Positions 1 through 8,616 of a stretch of 43,202 nucleotides of DNA are shown here, piece by piece. Each line of letters opens with the position of its first letter. Position 1 is the stretch's first letter. The notes under the pieces were generated by a model. The model was not told the origin of the DNA, ran no database searches, and saw only the letters and a program-made list of their open reading frames with translations. The DNA is taken from NCBI GenBank assembly GCA_900316275.1, contig ONCF01000074.1:1-43202 (forward strand), given 5' to 3'. This DNA comes from an uncultured Veillonellaceae bacterium (lineage in GTDB: Bacteria; Bacillota; Negativicutes; Selenomonadales; Selenomonadaceae). The translations under genes and the position numbers were made by a program.

Positions 1-21
1 AGCCGCATTCGCCGGTTTCAA
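1..21 (-). CDS. possible 5' end of a gene leaving the window
   Basis: On the minus strand a strong Shine-Dalgarno GGAGG (positions 33-37) sits 11 nt before a TTG codon at 19-21, followed by seven open codons to the window edge. This could be the first codons of a gene running out of the window. Too little is left to identify it, and the only support is the ribosome binding site. Confidence 0.25.
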
Positions 22-162
22 TAGCCTATCGTCCTCCTCTCAAGGATGTACACGACTCATGCACTCAACTCTGAAAACCTATGACAGAAACTACATTTTT
101 TCAAATTTTCTTCCCTCTTCGGTGAAAAATGGTGCCCAAATTGCACTGATTCGCGCAACACA

Positions 163-198
163 AAAGGCCTGCATGTCCGTTACGACACACAGGTCTTT
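163..198 (-). terminator. probable terminator of the small gene at 291-647
   Basis: AAAGGCCTG (163-171) and CAGGTCTTT (190-198) pair with one mismatch. Read on the minus strand, the stem is followed by TTTTGTGTTG. It lies about 90 nt past the stop of the gene at 291-647. The rest of the gene-free stretch 22-290 is AT-rich and shows nothing else recognisable. Confidence 0.5.
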
Positions 199-290
199 GT
201 AAATAACATATTATTCAATTTTAACTCCTGTCAAGCAACAAGAACCTAATAATAACGCTTTAACAAGATAGAGGAACTGTACGCCCACGC

Positions 291-647
291 TCAAACGGCG
301 GCTGTCTTGTGGAAGAACTCCTCGACCAGACGGTCCCAGCCCATATCATAGACGTTCTGTTCGCCGATTTCGTTCTGATACATGGCGAGCGCCATCGTCA
401 TCAGGGAGTCCGCGATGTACTCGTCGTCGTCCATGCCCATCTCGGCGTAGCTCTGACGCAGCTCACCGATGATGCCGGCCAGGCGCTCGGGGTCCATGCT
501 GTCCAGGATGTCATACATGGCATCGCAATACTCGCGGGTATCCTTTTTATAGCCGACGGGGTTGAGTTTCCACTCATCCTCGATCTGGCGAATACGGCTC
601 AGAGCCATCAGTTTAATGCGGGTCGTGGTAAAATCTTGCGTAAACAT
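291..647 (-). CDS. small acidic protein of unknown function
   Basis: This is a 118-residue soluble, acidic, mostly helical-looking protein with no signal peptide, membrane segment or cysteine. No family is recognised. The middle has a negatively charged stretch (MGMDDDEYIADS, about residues 71-82). The start is well supported: GGAGG lies 8 nt before the ATG at 645-647, and a good promoter sits just upstream at 674-702. A hairpin terminator follows at 163-198, so it is probably a single-gene transcript. Its upstream neighbour is a long-hairpin repeat (738-898) rather than another gene. It is real as a gene; its function is unknown. Confidence 0.75.
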   Translation of the reverse strand: MFTQDFTTTRIKLMALSRIRQIEDEWKLNPVGYKKDTREYCDAMYDILDSMDPERLAGIIGELRQSYAEMGMDDDEYIADSLMTMALAMYQNEIGEQNVYDMGWDRLVEEFFHKTAAV

Positions 648-673
648 ACATCATTCCTCCAAAGTGTAGTTAT

Positions 674-702
674 ATACTACCATAGGTTTACAAGCTATGC
701 AA
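674..702 (-). promoter_or_regulatory. promoter for the small gene at 291-647
   Basis: On the minus strand, TTGCAT (697-702) and TAGTAT (674-679) are separated by exactly 17 nt, matching the housekeeping sigma pattern. The -10 lies about 27 nt before the ATG at 647. Confidence 0.6.
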
Positions 703-737
703 GTTGTATGCGTGTATACATCAAAGGATGTAATACG

Positions 738-898
738 AAGGAAACACTGATTAATAAGTTGGTCCAGATTGCCGTAGATTTTTCGTCTAGGCTAGGAAGG
801 GACTCGCAGGCATAGCGGTGCTATGCCGAGAGGACCTGACGACGCATAGGCGAAAAAGATGCGGCAAGATGGGCTGACGATTTAATCAGCGTTTCCTT
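738..898. repeat. 161-bp long-hairpin repeat (MITE-like)
   Basis: The whole segment is one imperfect palindrome centred on position 818. The outer ends are AAGGAAACACTGATTAA (738-754) and the reverse complement of AAGGAAACGCTGATTAA (882-898). The arms remain alignable inward with scattered mismatches, sharing blocks such as TTGCCG, TTTTTCG and GGCATAGC. The middle is a perfect GCATAGC-GGT-GCTATGC hairpin (810-826). There is no coding potential. It lies between the start of the small gene at 647 and the serA terminator. The form fits a miniature inverted-repeat element or a large hairpin repeat; family membership cannot be settled from one copy. Confidence 0.75.
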
Positions 899-914
899 AC
901 AGTGTCCTTGAGGT

Positions 915-953
915 AAAAAGAATCCCCTGCACGTGCTTGTGCAGGGGATTCTT
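915..953 (-). terminator. serA terminator
   Basis: A perfect 15-bp stem is formed by AAGAATCCCCTGCAC (918-932) and its complement at 939-953, with a 6-nt loop. On the minus strand the stem runs into CTTTTTACC. It lies about 95 nt past the serA stop. Confidence 0.85.
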
Positions 954-1046
954 CCTAAGTTCTATGCAGTTTTACGGTTCACTACCGGTGCAACTGTTGA
1001 TATACGTCGCACCAGTGTGGCCAAAGTGTAAACCGCGTGTCCGCGC

Positions 1047-2630
1047 TCAGACGGCAGCGTAGTTGACGATTTTCGCGTCGAAAATGCCCTCGAGGGCCTT
1101 GACGGCCTTGAGCAGCTCGTCCGGGATATCGTTATCCACGGTCAAAATCATGATATTCGTGTTCTCGATATCCGTCTGGCCCACGGCCATGGCAGAGATA
1201 TTGACCCCGTATTGGCCGAAGAGCGTGCCGATGGTGCCGATGACGCCCGGGCGGTTGATATGCGGGCAGACGAGCAGGCGCGCATGCGGGTCGACGTCGA
1301 CGCGGAAGTCGTCGATGCGCACGATACGGCCCTCCGTGCCGAACAGCGTACCCGCGACGGTCAGCGTCTTCTTGCCCGTCTGGACCTTGACCGTGATGAG
1401 GTTCGCGAAGTCCGTGGCCTCGGCCACTTTCACCTCGGAGACCTTCAGGCCGCGGTCTCTGGCCAGGCCCGGCGCGTTGACGTAGTTGACCTCGCTCTCC
1501 ATGATGGGGTTGAGCAGGCCTTTGAGCACGGCCGTCGTGAGCATGCCCGTGTTGACATCCGTGATTTCACCCTGGTACGTGACCTCGAGCTGCGTGAGCG
1601 GGCCGTCCGCCAGCGCGATAGCCGTGCCGCCAAGGCGCTCGGCGAGGTTGAGATACGGGCCGATGACCTGCATGACCTGCGGCGAGACGGGCGCCATGTT
1701 CACGGCCGTTGCCACGGGGTCACCGTGCAGGCAGGCAAAGATGCCCTCGGCCACGTCCGTAGAGACGCGCACCTGGGCCTCGGCCGTCGAGGCGCCGAGA
1801 TGCGGCGTGAGCACGATGCCCGGCACGCCGACGAGCGGATGGTCCTTCGTCACGGGCTCGCTCGTGTAGACGTCGATGGCCGCCCCAGCCACGATGCCCT
1901 GCTTCACAGCCTCCGCGAGGTCTTCCTCCACGATGATGCCGCCGCGCGCGCAGTTGATGAGACGCACGCCCTTTTTCATCTGTTTCATCTGCGCCATGCC
2001 AATCATACCCTTGGTATCCGGCGTCAGCGGCATATGCACGGTGATGAAATCCGCGTTCTGGATAACTTCGTCAAATGTAGCGACCTTGACACCCAGCGCC
2101 TTGGCACGCTCTTCATTAATATAGGGGTCATAGGCGATGACATTCATCTCGAAGGCCATGGCGCGCTTTGCGACACCCGAACCGATGCGGCCCATGCCGA
2201 TGACACCGAGCGTCTTGCCACGCAGCTCAACGCCGACGTATTTCTTGCGGTTCCACTCGCCCTTCTGCATGGTCTCGTTCGCGATGGGGATGTTGCGCGA
2301 CATCGCGAGCATCATGGCCATCGTGTGCTCCGTCGCCGCGATGGTGTTGCCACCGGGGGAGTTGATGACGACGATGCCTTTCGCCGTAGCGGCCGGGATA
2401 TCGATATTGTCGACACCCACGCCCGCGCGGCCGATGATTTTCAATTTCTTGGCGCGGTCAATGACTTCCTTCGTCACCTTCGACGCCGAGCGCACCATCA
2501 ACGCATCGAACTCCGGGATAATCTCCAGCAGCTCCTCAGCGGGCAGCTTGTCCTTGACTACCACCTCGAACTCTTTTTCCAAGAGTGCAATACCTTTCGG
2601 GGAAATACCATCAGCGGCTAAAACCTTCAT
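1047..2630 (-). CDS. serA: D-3-phosphoglycerate dehydrogenase
   Basis: This cytoplasmic enzyme oxidises 3-phosphoglycerate to 3-phosphohydroxypyruvate with NAD+, the first step of serine synthesis. At 527 residues it is the long form: a substrate/NAD core, an intervening domain and a C-terminal ACT domain (about 450-527) that in relatives binds serine. The NAD motif GMGRIG is at 145-150. The expected catalytic trio is visible as R229 (NCARGG), E258 (TSEP) and H277 (TPHLGAST). The ATG at 2630 follows AGAGGAG. It is divergent from serC, with a strong promoter at 2669-2697 and its own terminator, so serine genes are paired head to head here. No T-box or other leader was seen. Confidence 0.97.
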   Translation of the reverse strand: MKVLAADGISPKGIALLEKEFEVVVKDKLPAEELLEIIPEFDALMVRSASKVTKEVIDRAKKLKIIGRAGVGVDNIDIPAATAKGIVVINSPGGNTIAATEHTMAMMLAMSRNIPIANETMQKGEWNRKKYVGVELRGKTLGVIGMGRIGSGVAKRAMAFEMNVIAYDPYINEERAKALGVKVATFDEVIQNADFITVHMPLTPDTKGMIGMAQMKQMKKGVRLINCARGGIIVEEDLAEAVKQGIVAGAAIDVYTSEPVTKDHPLVGVPGIVLTPHLGASTAEAQVRVSTDVAEGIFACLHGDPVATAVNMAPVSPQVMQVIGPYLNLAERLGGTAIALADGPLTQLEVTYQGEITDVNTGMLTTAVLKGLLNPIMESEVNYVNAPGLARDRGLKVSEVKVAEATDFANLITVKVQTGKKTLTVAGTLFGTEGRIVRIDDFRVDVDPHARLLVCPHINRPGVIGTIGTLFGQYGVNISAMAVGQTDIENTNIMILTVDNDIPDELLKAVKALEGIFDAKIVNYAAV

Positions 2631-2668
2631 TATAATCGCTCCTCTTTAGTTGATTACAACATAAAATT

Positions 2669-2697
2669 ATTATATGCTAAGCACGTAGTAACGTCAA
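2669..2697 (-). promoter_or_regulatory. serA promoter
   Basis: On the minus strand, TTGACG (2692-2697), a 17-nt spacer and a consensus TATAAT (2669-2674) lie about 40 nt before the serA ATG. This is one of the strongest-looking promoters in the window. Confidence 0.8.
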
Positions 2698-2734
2698 GTG
2701 TGTTTCCACATCAAACACGTTTTTATTTTTCCGC

Positions 2735-2763
2735 TTGCTTTAGCCCTGCTTTTGCGCTAGAAT
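2735..2763 (+). promoter_or_regulatory. serC promoter
   Basis: TTGCTT (2735-2740), a 17-nt spacer and TAGAAT (2758-2763) lie 87 nt before serC. The leader contains a small inverted repeat, GTCCA at 2782-2786 and TGGAC at 2794-2798, which could be a hairpin or an operator. Confidence 0.7.
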
Positions 2764-2849
2764 AGTAACAAAATGGATACTGTCCACATTACATGGACGA
2801 TATGAGTATTATTTATGCAAGAGCCGACAAACCATAGGAGGTTGCTATT

Positions 2850-3947
2850 ATGCCCTTAGAAGCCAATCGTGTCTATAACTTCAACCCCGGCCCCGGCACC
2901 ATGCCCCTGCCCGTGCTCAAGGAAGTGCAGGCGGAAATGCTGAATTTCCACGGCAGCGGCGAGTCCATCGTCGAAATCAGCCACCGCGCGCCGCAGTACG
3001 CCGAGGTACACGCACAGGCCAAGGCCGACATCAAGGAGCTCATGGGCCTCGGCGATGACTACGAGGTCCTGTTCATGACGGGCGGTGCCAGCACGCAGTT
3101 CGCGCTGCTGCCGCTGAATTTTGCGACGAAAGAGCATCCGGGCAGCTACGTGCTCTCCGGCAGCTTCGCCGAAAAATGCTATAAAGAGGGCGCGAACCTC
3201 GGCGTTGCGGAAATCGCCGCCTCCAGCAAAGAGGGCGGCTACAAGCACGTACCGACGCAGGACGAGCTGAAAATCAACTCCGAGGCTGCCTACCTGCACC
3301 TCTGCTACAACAACACGATTTATGGCACGGAGTACCACTACATCCCCGAGACCAATGGTGTGCCCCTCTTCGCCGACATGTCGTCCGACATGCTCTCCCG
3401 CCCGCTGGATTTCAAACGCTTTGACCTTATCTACGCTGGCGTGCAGAAAAACCTCGGCCCCGCAGGCGTGACGCTCGTCATTGCCAAACGCGACCTGCTG
3501 GCGAAGAGCCCGGAAAAACTGCCGACCATGTTCAAATACAGCACGTTCCTGAACAAAGATTCGCTCTTCAACACGCCGCCCGCGTTCTGCATCTACTTCG
3601 TGGGCAAGGTCGCGGCCTGGATTAAGGCGCAGGGCGGCCTCACGGTCATGGCCGAGCGCAACAAGAAAAAGGCCGACCTGCTCTATGCGGCCATCGATAA
3701 CTCCGACGGCTTCTACCGCGGCCACGCGGACAAGGACAGCCGCTCCTTCATGAACGTGACGTTCCGCCTGCCGAGCGAGGAGCTCGAGAAGCAGTTCGTC
3801 GCCGAGGCAGCCGAACAGGCGCTCTGCGGCGTGAAAGGCCACCGCAGCGTCGGCGGCATGCGCGCCTCCATCTACAATGCCATGCCGTACGAGGGCGTCG
3901 AGCGCCTCGCCGATTTCATGGAGAAGTTCCGCAAAGCGCACGCCTAA
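2850..3947 (+). CDS. serC: phosphoserine aminotransferase
   Basis: This PLP enzyme transfers the amino group of glutamate to 3-phosphohydroxypyruvate, giving phosphoserine; it is the second serine step and also serves the vitamin B6 pathway in some bacteria. It has 365 residues, the normal family length, with the N-terminal signature YNFNPGPGTMP and the PLP lysine K200 in the context YAGVQKNLGPAG. The ATG follows AGGAGG by 7 nt. It is divergently arranged with serA, which makes its substrate. A strong terminator follows at 3997-4034. It appears complete with no oddities. Confidence 0.97.
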   Translation: MPLEANRVYNFNPGPGTMPLPVLKEVQAEMLNFHGSGESIVEISHRAPQYAEVHAQAKADIKELMGLGDDYEVLFMTGGASTQFALLPLNFATKEHPGSYVLSGSFAEKCYKEGANLGVAEIAASSKEGGYKHVPTQDELKINSEAAYLHLCYNNTIYGTEYHYIPETNGVPLFADMSSDMLSRPLDFKRFDLIYAGVQKNLGPAGVTLVIAKRDLLAKSPEKLPTMFKYSTFLNKDSLFNTPPAFCIYFVGKVAAWIKAQGGLTVMAERNKKKADLLYAAIDNSDGFYRGHADKDSRSFMNVTFRLPSEELEKQFVAEAAEQALCGVKGHRSVGGMRASIYNAMPYEGVERLADFMEKFRKAHA

Positions 3948-3996
3948 AGACTGACACGGGCTGTCAACGTGCAGCCCCAGGCAAGCTGGATATAGC

Positions 3997-4034
3997 AAAA
4001 CTCCCGTCAGGGTTCAGCCCCGACGGGAGTTTTT
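3997..4034. terminator. bidirectional terminator between serC and the diguanylate cyclase gene
   Basis: AAAACTCCCGTC (3997-4008) pairs with GACGGGAGTTTT (4022-4033). T-runs lie on the 3' side on both strands, so it can end both serC and the convergent gene at 4085-5077. Confidence 0.85.
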
Positions 4035-4084
4035 ACATATGCAATTTTGTGCAGCCCATACACTGCGACTTAATCAGCCTGCTT

Positions 4085-5077
4085 TCAGTCGTGTACGCTG
4101 TTCGTATTGCGCCCCTTGGCCTTGGCCTCGTAGAGAGCCGCATCCACGCGGCCATAGAGGCGGGCGAAGTCCTCACCGGCGTGCGCCATAACGCCGCCGA
4201 CACTGATAGTACACTGGCAGCCGACTTCCTCGGGCGAGAGCACACAACGCGCCACAGCGTTCAGCCTGTCGCAGAAACTCTGCAAAAAGGCCAAATCAGG
4301 GATATCCGCGAGATAGATGCAGAACTCGTCGCCACCGAGACGCCCGAGCAGGTCCGTTGAGCGCGTGGCCTCGCGCAGCCCCTGGGCGAGGCGTTTCAGC
4401 ACGTGGTCACCAGTCTGGTGGCCGTAGGTATCATTCACGCCCTTGAAATGGTCGACGTCCAGCATAATCATGGCACTGTGCGTCTGCTCGTGCCGCGCCA
4501 TGAGCGCCTGCTCCACGAGGAAACGGATGGTGCCTGAATTATAGACCTGCGTGAGCCCGTCGAGCTCCGCGCGGGCGCGCAGACTGGCCTCCTCCTGTAC
4601 CTCTTTCGTCACGTCGACAAGCAGGCCGACGATGGAGATGACCTGCCCGCGCTCGTTGTGGAACGCGTGGCTGTGTACTTTAAACACGCCGAAGCTGCCG
4701 TCCGGCTGCTTGAGGTCCACCTGTACGACCTTGCCCTCCTCGGTGTGGATGACCTGCTGGATACAGCGCAGGCCGCGCCGCATGCGCTTGTCGCGCGCGT
4801 AGTGCGCCACCTTGGTGAACTGGTAAATCTGCCGGGGCATGCCGAGCAGCGCCGCACACTGGTTGGATAGGTTGAGGGCATCGGCATCGACCATGTACTC
4901 GAACACGTACATATTCGTGGCACGCAGCACCCACCAGTAGCGCCGCTGCTCGTTGCGCAGCAGCTGGCGCTGGTGCCACATCTCTGCCATGCTGACAATC
5001 AGCAGCATAAAGAGCGCCGCCGCGGCCAGCCAGCCGTTGCTCACAAAAGCCTGCAATGCAGCATACATCAACCTCAC
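4085..5077 (-). CDS. membrane-anchored PAS-GGDEF diguanylate cyclase
   Basis: This protein is predicted to make cyclic di-GMP from two GTP. Residues 11-31 form one membrane helix. A PAS-like region (about 48-160) ends in the usual DVT linker, and a GGDEF domain occupies about 172-330. The active-site motif GGDEF is intact at 248-252. RSTD at 239-242, five residues upstream, matches the RxxD product-inhibition site, so an active, feedback-inhibited enzyme is likely. The start is either GTG at 5077 or ATG at 5068. The leader is about 100 nt long and holds a hairpin (5085-5117) with a GGGGAGG sequence in its loop, which might affect translation. No EAL or HD-GYP partner gene is nearby. Confidence 0.92.
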   Translation of the reverse strand: MRLMYAALQAFVSNGWLAAAALFMLLIVSMAEMWHQRQLLRNEQRRYWWVLRATNMYVFEYMVDADALNLSNQCAALLGMPRQIYQFTKVAHYARDKRMRRGLRCIQQVIHTEEGKVVQVDLKQPDGSFGVFKVHSHAFHNERGQVISIVGLLVDVTKEVQEEASLRARAELDGLTQVYNSGTIRFLVEQALMARHEQTHSAMIMLDVDHFKGVNDTYGHQTGDHVLKRLAQGLREATRSTDLLGRLGGDEFCIYLADIPDLAFLQSFCDRLNAVARCVLSPEEVGCQCTISVGGVMAHAGEDFARLYGRVDAALYEAKAKGRNTNSVHD

Positions 5078-5178
5078 CTACCCCGTGGCAGTACCGTCCT
5101 CCCCAGGTAAATGCCACAACAGCCTTGTTAATCCTGAACGAACGTCAATACTCCCGATGTTTATCGTTTACTCCTCCT

Positions 5179-5207
5179 ATTGTAGCCCATGTCCGGCTTT
5201 TCTACAA
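5179..5207 (-). promoter_or_regulatory. promoter for the diguanylate cyclase gene
   Basis: On the minus strand, TTGTAG (5202-5207), a 17-nt spacer and TACAAT (5179-5184) leave a leader of about 95 nt before the start codon. A GGAGG-like sequence just after the -10 has no obvious ORF. Confidence 0.6.
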
Positions 5208-5260
5208 GGCTTTTCTGCGCTAAAGTGGGACATTAGTACTAAATTCCGTATTTTGCGTCC

Positions 5261-5300
5261 AAAAAAATAACCGTAACACGCTGCAACACGTGCTACGGTT
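5261..5300 (-). terminator. terminator of the DUF4127 gene
   Basis: AACCGTAACACG (5269-5280) pairs with CGTGCTACGGTT (5289-5300) with one mismatch. On the minus strand the stem is followed by TTATTTTTTT. It lies 35 nt past the stop at 5336. Confidence 0.8.
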
Positions 5301-5335
5301 CTGGTAAAAGTGTTTTATACAGCTGTTCAGCTGGC

Positions 5336-6994
5336 TTACTCAGCTGCTTTGCTGAGTTTGGTGATATGATACTCCGGCTCCACATGCGCCGTGTGCGTGA
5401 TATCCGACTCGAACATGCGGTTCCACGGGAACGTGATGCTGAGCTCCTCCAGCGTGCGCATGGGCGGCAGATTTTCCTCGACGAAGCGCGTCAGCATGCG
5501 CTGCGAACGGTACTGCACCGCCTGCATCTTGCCGTCGAGGCTACCGTAGAAGCCGTCGCCGCGCAGCCAGGTCAGCTGGCGGGCCATCGTGTTGCGCACG
5601 TTGGCCTGATAGGCCCAGTCGTCAAGGTAGCGCGTGAGCAGCAGGTCGTCGATGTCATCGTTCTGCATGTGCTTGACGAGCATGCCCTCGCCCAGCACGA
5701 AGCCCGTGCTGTTCGTGGCCGTGTTCCAGCCCGCATAAGCCTTGAGCTTGAACAGCAGACCGCGGTTCTTGAGCTCCTCCATGAGGGCATTATCGGCGCC
5801 GTTCGCATAGGCGATGTCGGCAATAGCCACGGGATAGCCTTTAGCCACATTTTCGCTCACGATGTCGGCAAAATACGTCGTGCCCTCGCGCGGCGTGCCG
5901 TTGTTCGCGCGGTCGTTGGCCTCGTACGTCTTGCCGTTCGGATTCGTATTCACGAGCAGCACGAGGTCGGCTTTCTCCGGACTGCGCACGGCCATGCCGC
6001 CCGCCGCGTAAATGGCATCCTCGATGGAGTCGCGGATGCGCTCATCGGAGTACGACGGCACCGTGAACTCGCCGCGGCCCCAGTTGTAGCGCGTATAGAC
6101 GAAAGGCATCTCACTGCGCAGGTCGTTCACGGCGCGCGTCAGCAGCAGCATGCCAATCTCATCGATGCCCGCCATGGCCTGGAACTGCGACTTGCCCAGT
6201 GCCCGGCCGTACTCGGCCAGATGGCGGCTCTCCAGATGCGTCTGCGAATACGGCGCGTTGTCGTCGCGGCCCAGCACAAAATAGCTGAACACGTTGTTTT
6301 TCGTCAAATCGATGAGCTGCTTGTTCGCGGCGAAATTCTTGTCGCGGCGGCCGAGCCAGTCGCGCAGGGATTTCTGTGGGATGAGCTGCTCGAGGAAGGC
6401 GTACTCTTTCTTTTCGCGCCGCGTGAGGCCCTCGACCTCCTGCTTATCCTTGAGCAGCGTGTAGCGGAAAATATCCGCGCCGTAGTTGCGGTAGTACTCC
6501 GGTTCCTCGTGTCCCGAGGCCTCGCCCGTGCGCGGCGTACGCATAATCGAGCCGAAGCTGTAGAGCTTCAGCTTGGGGAACTCCTTATGGAACTGCGCAA
6601 AGCGCTCCGCCCGCGCCGCAATCTCCTGCTGCGTGTACGTATGCTTGCGCGAGCCCACGAGGCTGCCGTACAGCAGGGAGTCGGACGAAATGACTGCCGC
6701 CTTGGCGCCCGCCGCGTTCTGCTCCAGCCACTGCCAGAGCGCCTCCGGGTGGCCGAGGTCGTTGCGGCTGCCCAGCAGCTCGTCCGGTGGCACGACGACG
6801 TCGTAGCCGAGTTTCCGCACCACGGCCGCCGTCTGCTTGTCCGAAATGGGCCGGTTGTCGTGCGGCACATAGATGATTTTATCCGGGCCGACCGGCACCG
6901 CCGCCTTGCGATGCGCGCCCGCCAGCGGCATCACCGAGAACACGGTACAGAGGACCGCGAGAAAAATGCTGACTCTTCGATGCTGGAAAAGCAA
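5336..6994 (-). CDS. secreted DUF4127 family protein
   Basis: This 552-residue protein has an N-terminal signal peptide (basic start, hydrophobic stretch to about residue 27 ending in AGA), so it is exported. It matches my knowledge of the DUF4127 family through the opening IYVPHDNRPIS, the PPDELLGSRND segment, the SSDSLLYGSLVGSR segment and LVNTNPNG further on. The family's biochemical role is unknown to me; the conserved Asp/His/Arg pattern looks enzyme-like, but that is inference. The start is a TTG at 6994 with AAGGAGAG 6-7 nt upstream; no ATG is better placed. It is followed by its own terminator and probably transcribed alone or with the gene upstream, 104 nt away. Confidence 0.85.
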   Translation of the reverse strand: MLFQHRRVSIFLAVLCTVFSVMPLAGAHRKAAVPVGPDKIIYVPHDNRPISDKQTAAVVRKLGYDVVVPPDELLGSRNDLGHPEALWQWLEQNAAGAKAAVISSDSLLYGSLVGSRKHTYTQQEIAARAERFAQFHKEFPKLKLYSFGSIMRTPRTGEASGHEEPEYYRNYGADIFRYTLLKDKQEVEGLTRREKKEYAFLEQLIPQKSLRDWLGRRDKNFAANKQLIDLTKNNVFSYFVLGRDDNAPYSQTHLESRHLAEYGRALGKSQFQAMAGIDEIGMLLLTRAVNDLRSEMPFVYTRYNWGRGEFTVPSYSDERIRDSIEDAIYAAGGMAVRSPEKADLVLLVNTNPNGKTYEANDRANNGTPREGTTYFADIVSENVAKGYPVAIADIAYANGADNALMEELKNRGLLFKLKAYAGWNTATNSTGFVLGEGMLVKHMQNDDIDDLLLTRYLDDWAYQANVRNTMARQLTWLRGDGFYGSLDGKMQAVQYRSQRMLTRFVEENLPPMRTLEELSITFPWNRMFESDITHTAHVEPEYHITKLSKAAE

Positions 6995-7098
6995 AAAATC
7001 TCTCCTTTCACACCTGGCAGCACGGTAGGCCGCGCCGCCAGAACAAAAACACGGTGCAGCCAGTCTGTGCCCAGCCGCACCTCATAGCGTTATTTCCT

Positions 7099-7800
7099 TT
7101 ATAAACCGGCTAAAACCGCCCGCACGAGCGCCGCGCGTACCTCGTCCGGTACGTGGAGCTCCGTCTGGAACTCGATGCCGCCGTCTTGCGGTGTGGCGCC
7201 CTTGATTTCAAGCATATCCACGAGGCGGTGCCCCATGAACTCCGCCTGTCCCACGTCCGAGGCCGCGAGCACCTGACTGTAGTCGATGCGCACGGTATCG
7301 CGGTGGATTTTGACCGGCACCTGCTCCGGTATACCGAGGTCGCCCGCAAAGCGTGCGGCCATGCCGAGCGAGACGCGCGAGAAAATCCAGCTCATGAGGC
7401 CGTGTTGGGGTATATTTTTGCTGCGCACATGGTAGACCATGTATGACGTATCCCCGTCGTGCACAAACTCGTCGATGGTGCCCGAGAGCTCGATGTCGCC
7501 GTATTTCGCCGTCGTGGCCGTGATGTCCAGGCGCCCATTCACGTGCGAGGCTACCGTGAGTGCCTGCACGCTGCCGTCCGCCGGCACCTGCCGCGCGATG
7601 GCCTCGTTGAGCGTGGCATCGTCGACGAACACGCGCCCTTGCAGCAGTGCCAGCAGACTCTGCTGGTCCCAATATTTACGCAGCTTCGCGAGGGCCGGGC
7701 CATAGTCGGCCGCCGCGTCCTGCAGTGCCGTGACCTGCGATTGCACCTGCGTCCAGTCCACCGGCGCCGCCTGCTCGATATAGGCCGGGATAGCAATCAT
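7099..7800 (-). CDS. conserved-looking hypothetical protein, coupled to the DUF2225 gene
   Basis: This 233-residue soluble protein has no signal peptide or recognised domain. Its first third is helical (to about residue 65). The rest is rich in beta-strand patterns ending in repeated statements on membrane-like or substrate-like strands (VNGRLDITATTAKYGDIELSG region, about 89-110). Its ATG overlaps the TGA of the upstream DUF2225 gene (ATGA), so the two are translationally coupled and probably work together. No catalytic motif is recognised. It may belong to a lineage-restricted family; I do not know its function. Confidence 0.75.
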   Translation of the reverse strand: MIAIPAYIEQAAPVDWTQVQSQVTALQDAAADYGPALAKLRKYWDQQSLLALLQGRVFVDDATLNEAIARQVPADGSVQALTVASHVNGRLDITATTAKYGDIELSGTIDEFVHDGDTSYMVYHVRSKNIPQHGLMSWIFSRVSLGMAARFAGDLGIPEQVPVKIHRDTVRIDYSQVLAASDVGQAEFMGHRLVDMLEIKGATPQDGGIEFQTELHVPDEVRAALVRAVLAGL

Positions 7801-8495
7801 TTGCCGCTCTCCTGCTCGGCCGCGCGCTTATCCTCGCGGATATCCGTCCAGAGCTTCTGCGCCTCACCGTAGACTTGCGGCTCGCTCTGACGCACGCTCT
7901 GGTTGCCCACGAGGCGCGACAGATACTGCGTGCAACGCTCCACGTCGTGCAGCTGATAGTAGATGGCGCCCACGAGGTAGATGACGAAATTATCCGTCTT
8001 GCCGTTGATGGGATAGCGCTCCTTCATCAGCGACTGGTCGTAGAGGTCCGCCGCGTCCTGCAGCGCCTTTTCCTCCTTGTCGCGCTCACCCGAGGCGCGG
8101 TAGACCCACGCGAGCTCCAGCATGAGTCCGGCCTGCCGCTCGTAGCTCTGATGCAGCATCTGCGCGTAGAAAATCGCCAGCTTGAACGAGGCGACCGCAT
8201 CCGGCACCTCGCGCACCTCCTTGAACTTCAGGTTCATCGGCCGCTCAGACAAGAATTTCTGCAGCGTCTCGCGATGGCGCTGCGGCATCGGCGCCAGGAA
8301 CGTGCGCTCCTCCGCGGCAAAACCGCAATGCTCACAGAACCAGATGGTATAAAAATAGGGATTGAAGTCCTTGTAATGAATGCAGTAATCCCGATCGATG
8401 CTCTGCCGGATCAGCTTGGACTTCGTCTTGACAATGCGCGTCGACTCGCCGCACACCGGACACGTCTTATTGACAACAAACGTATACTCTCCCAC
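7797..8495 (-). CDS. DUF2225 family zinc-ribbon protein
   Basis: This 232-residue cytoplasmic protein opens with a CPVCGES motif (about residues 12-18) and a second CEHCGF motif (about 55-60), a four-cysteine zinc site. The intervening DYCIHYKDFNPYFYTIWF stretch is typical of DUF2225. The C-terminal half is helical and TPR-like (LELAWVYRASGERDKEEKAL). The start is GTG at 8495 with GGGGAG 6-8 nt upstream. It overlaps the following gene by 4 nt. The family's role is not established as far as I know. An inverted repeat, TTGAACG/CGTTCAA, lies 41 nt upstream. Confidence 0.85.
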   Translation of the reverse strand: MGEYTFVVNKTCPVCGESTRIVKTKSKLIRQSIDRDYCIHYKDFNPYFYTIWFCEHCGFAAEERTFLAPMPQRHRETLQKFLSERPMNLKFKEVREVPDAVASFKLAIFYAQMLHQSYERQAGLMLELAWVYRASGERDKEEKALQDAADLYDQSLMKERYPINGKTDNFVIYLVGAIYYQLHDVERCTQYLSRLVGNQSVRQSEPQVYGEAQKLWTDIREDKRAAEQESGK

Positions 8496-8535
8496 AGTCT
8501 GCTCCCCCCATGTTTCCCGGCCACACGGCCCCCGG

Positions 8536-8558
8536 TTGAACGTTGCTTAATCGTTCAA
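8536..8558. promoter_or_regulatory. inverted repeat upstream of the DUF2225 pair
   Basis: A perfect 7-bp inverted repeat, TTGAACG (8536-8542) and CGTTCAA (8552-8558), with a 9-nt gap sits in the leader of the DUF2225 gene. It could be an operator or a small hairpin; nothing else supports a role. Confidence 0.25.
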
Positions 8559-8616
8559 TCCCGCTGGTCGCATCGCCATAACTCAACAAATGTAGCATAA
8601 CATAAAAAAATGAGAA

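Noticed and set aside
2782..2798. Operator in the serC leader
   Set aside because: The GTCCA/TGGAC repeat is only 5 bp per arm and has no second copy; it is noted in the promoter entry only.
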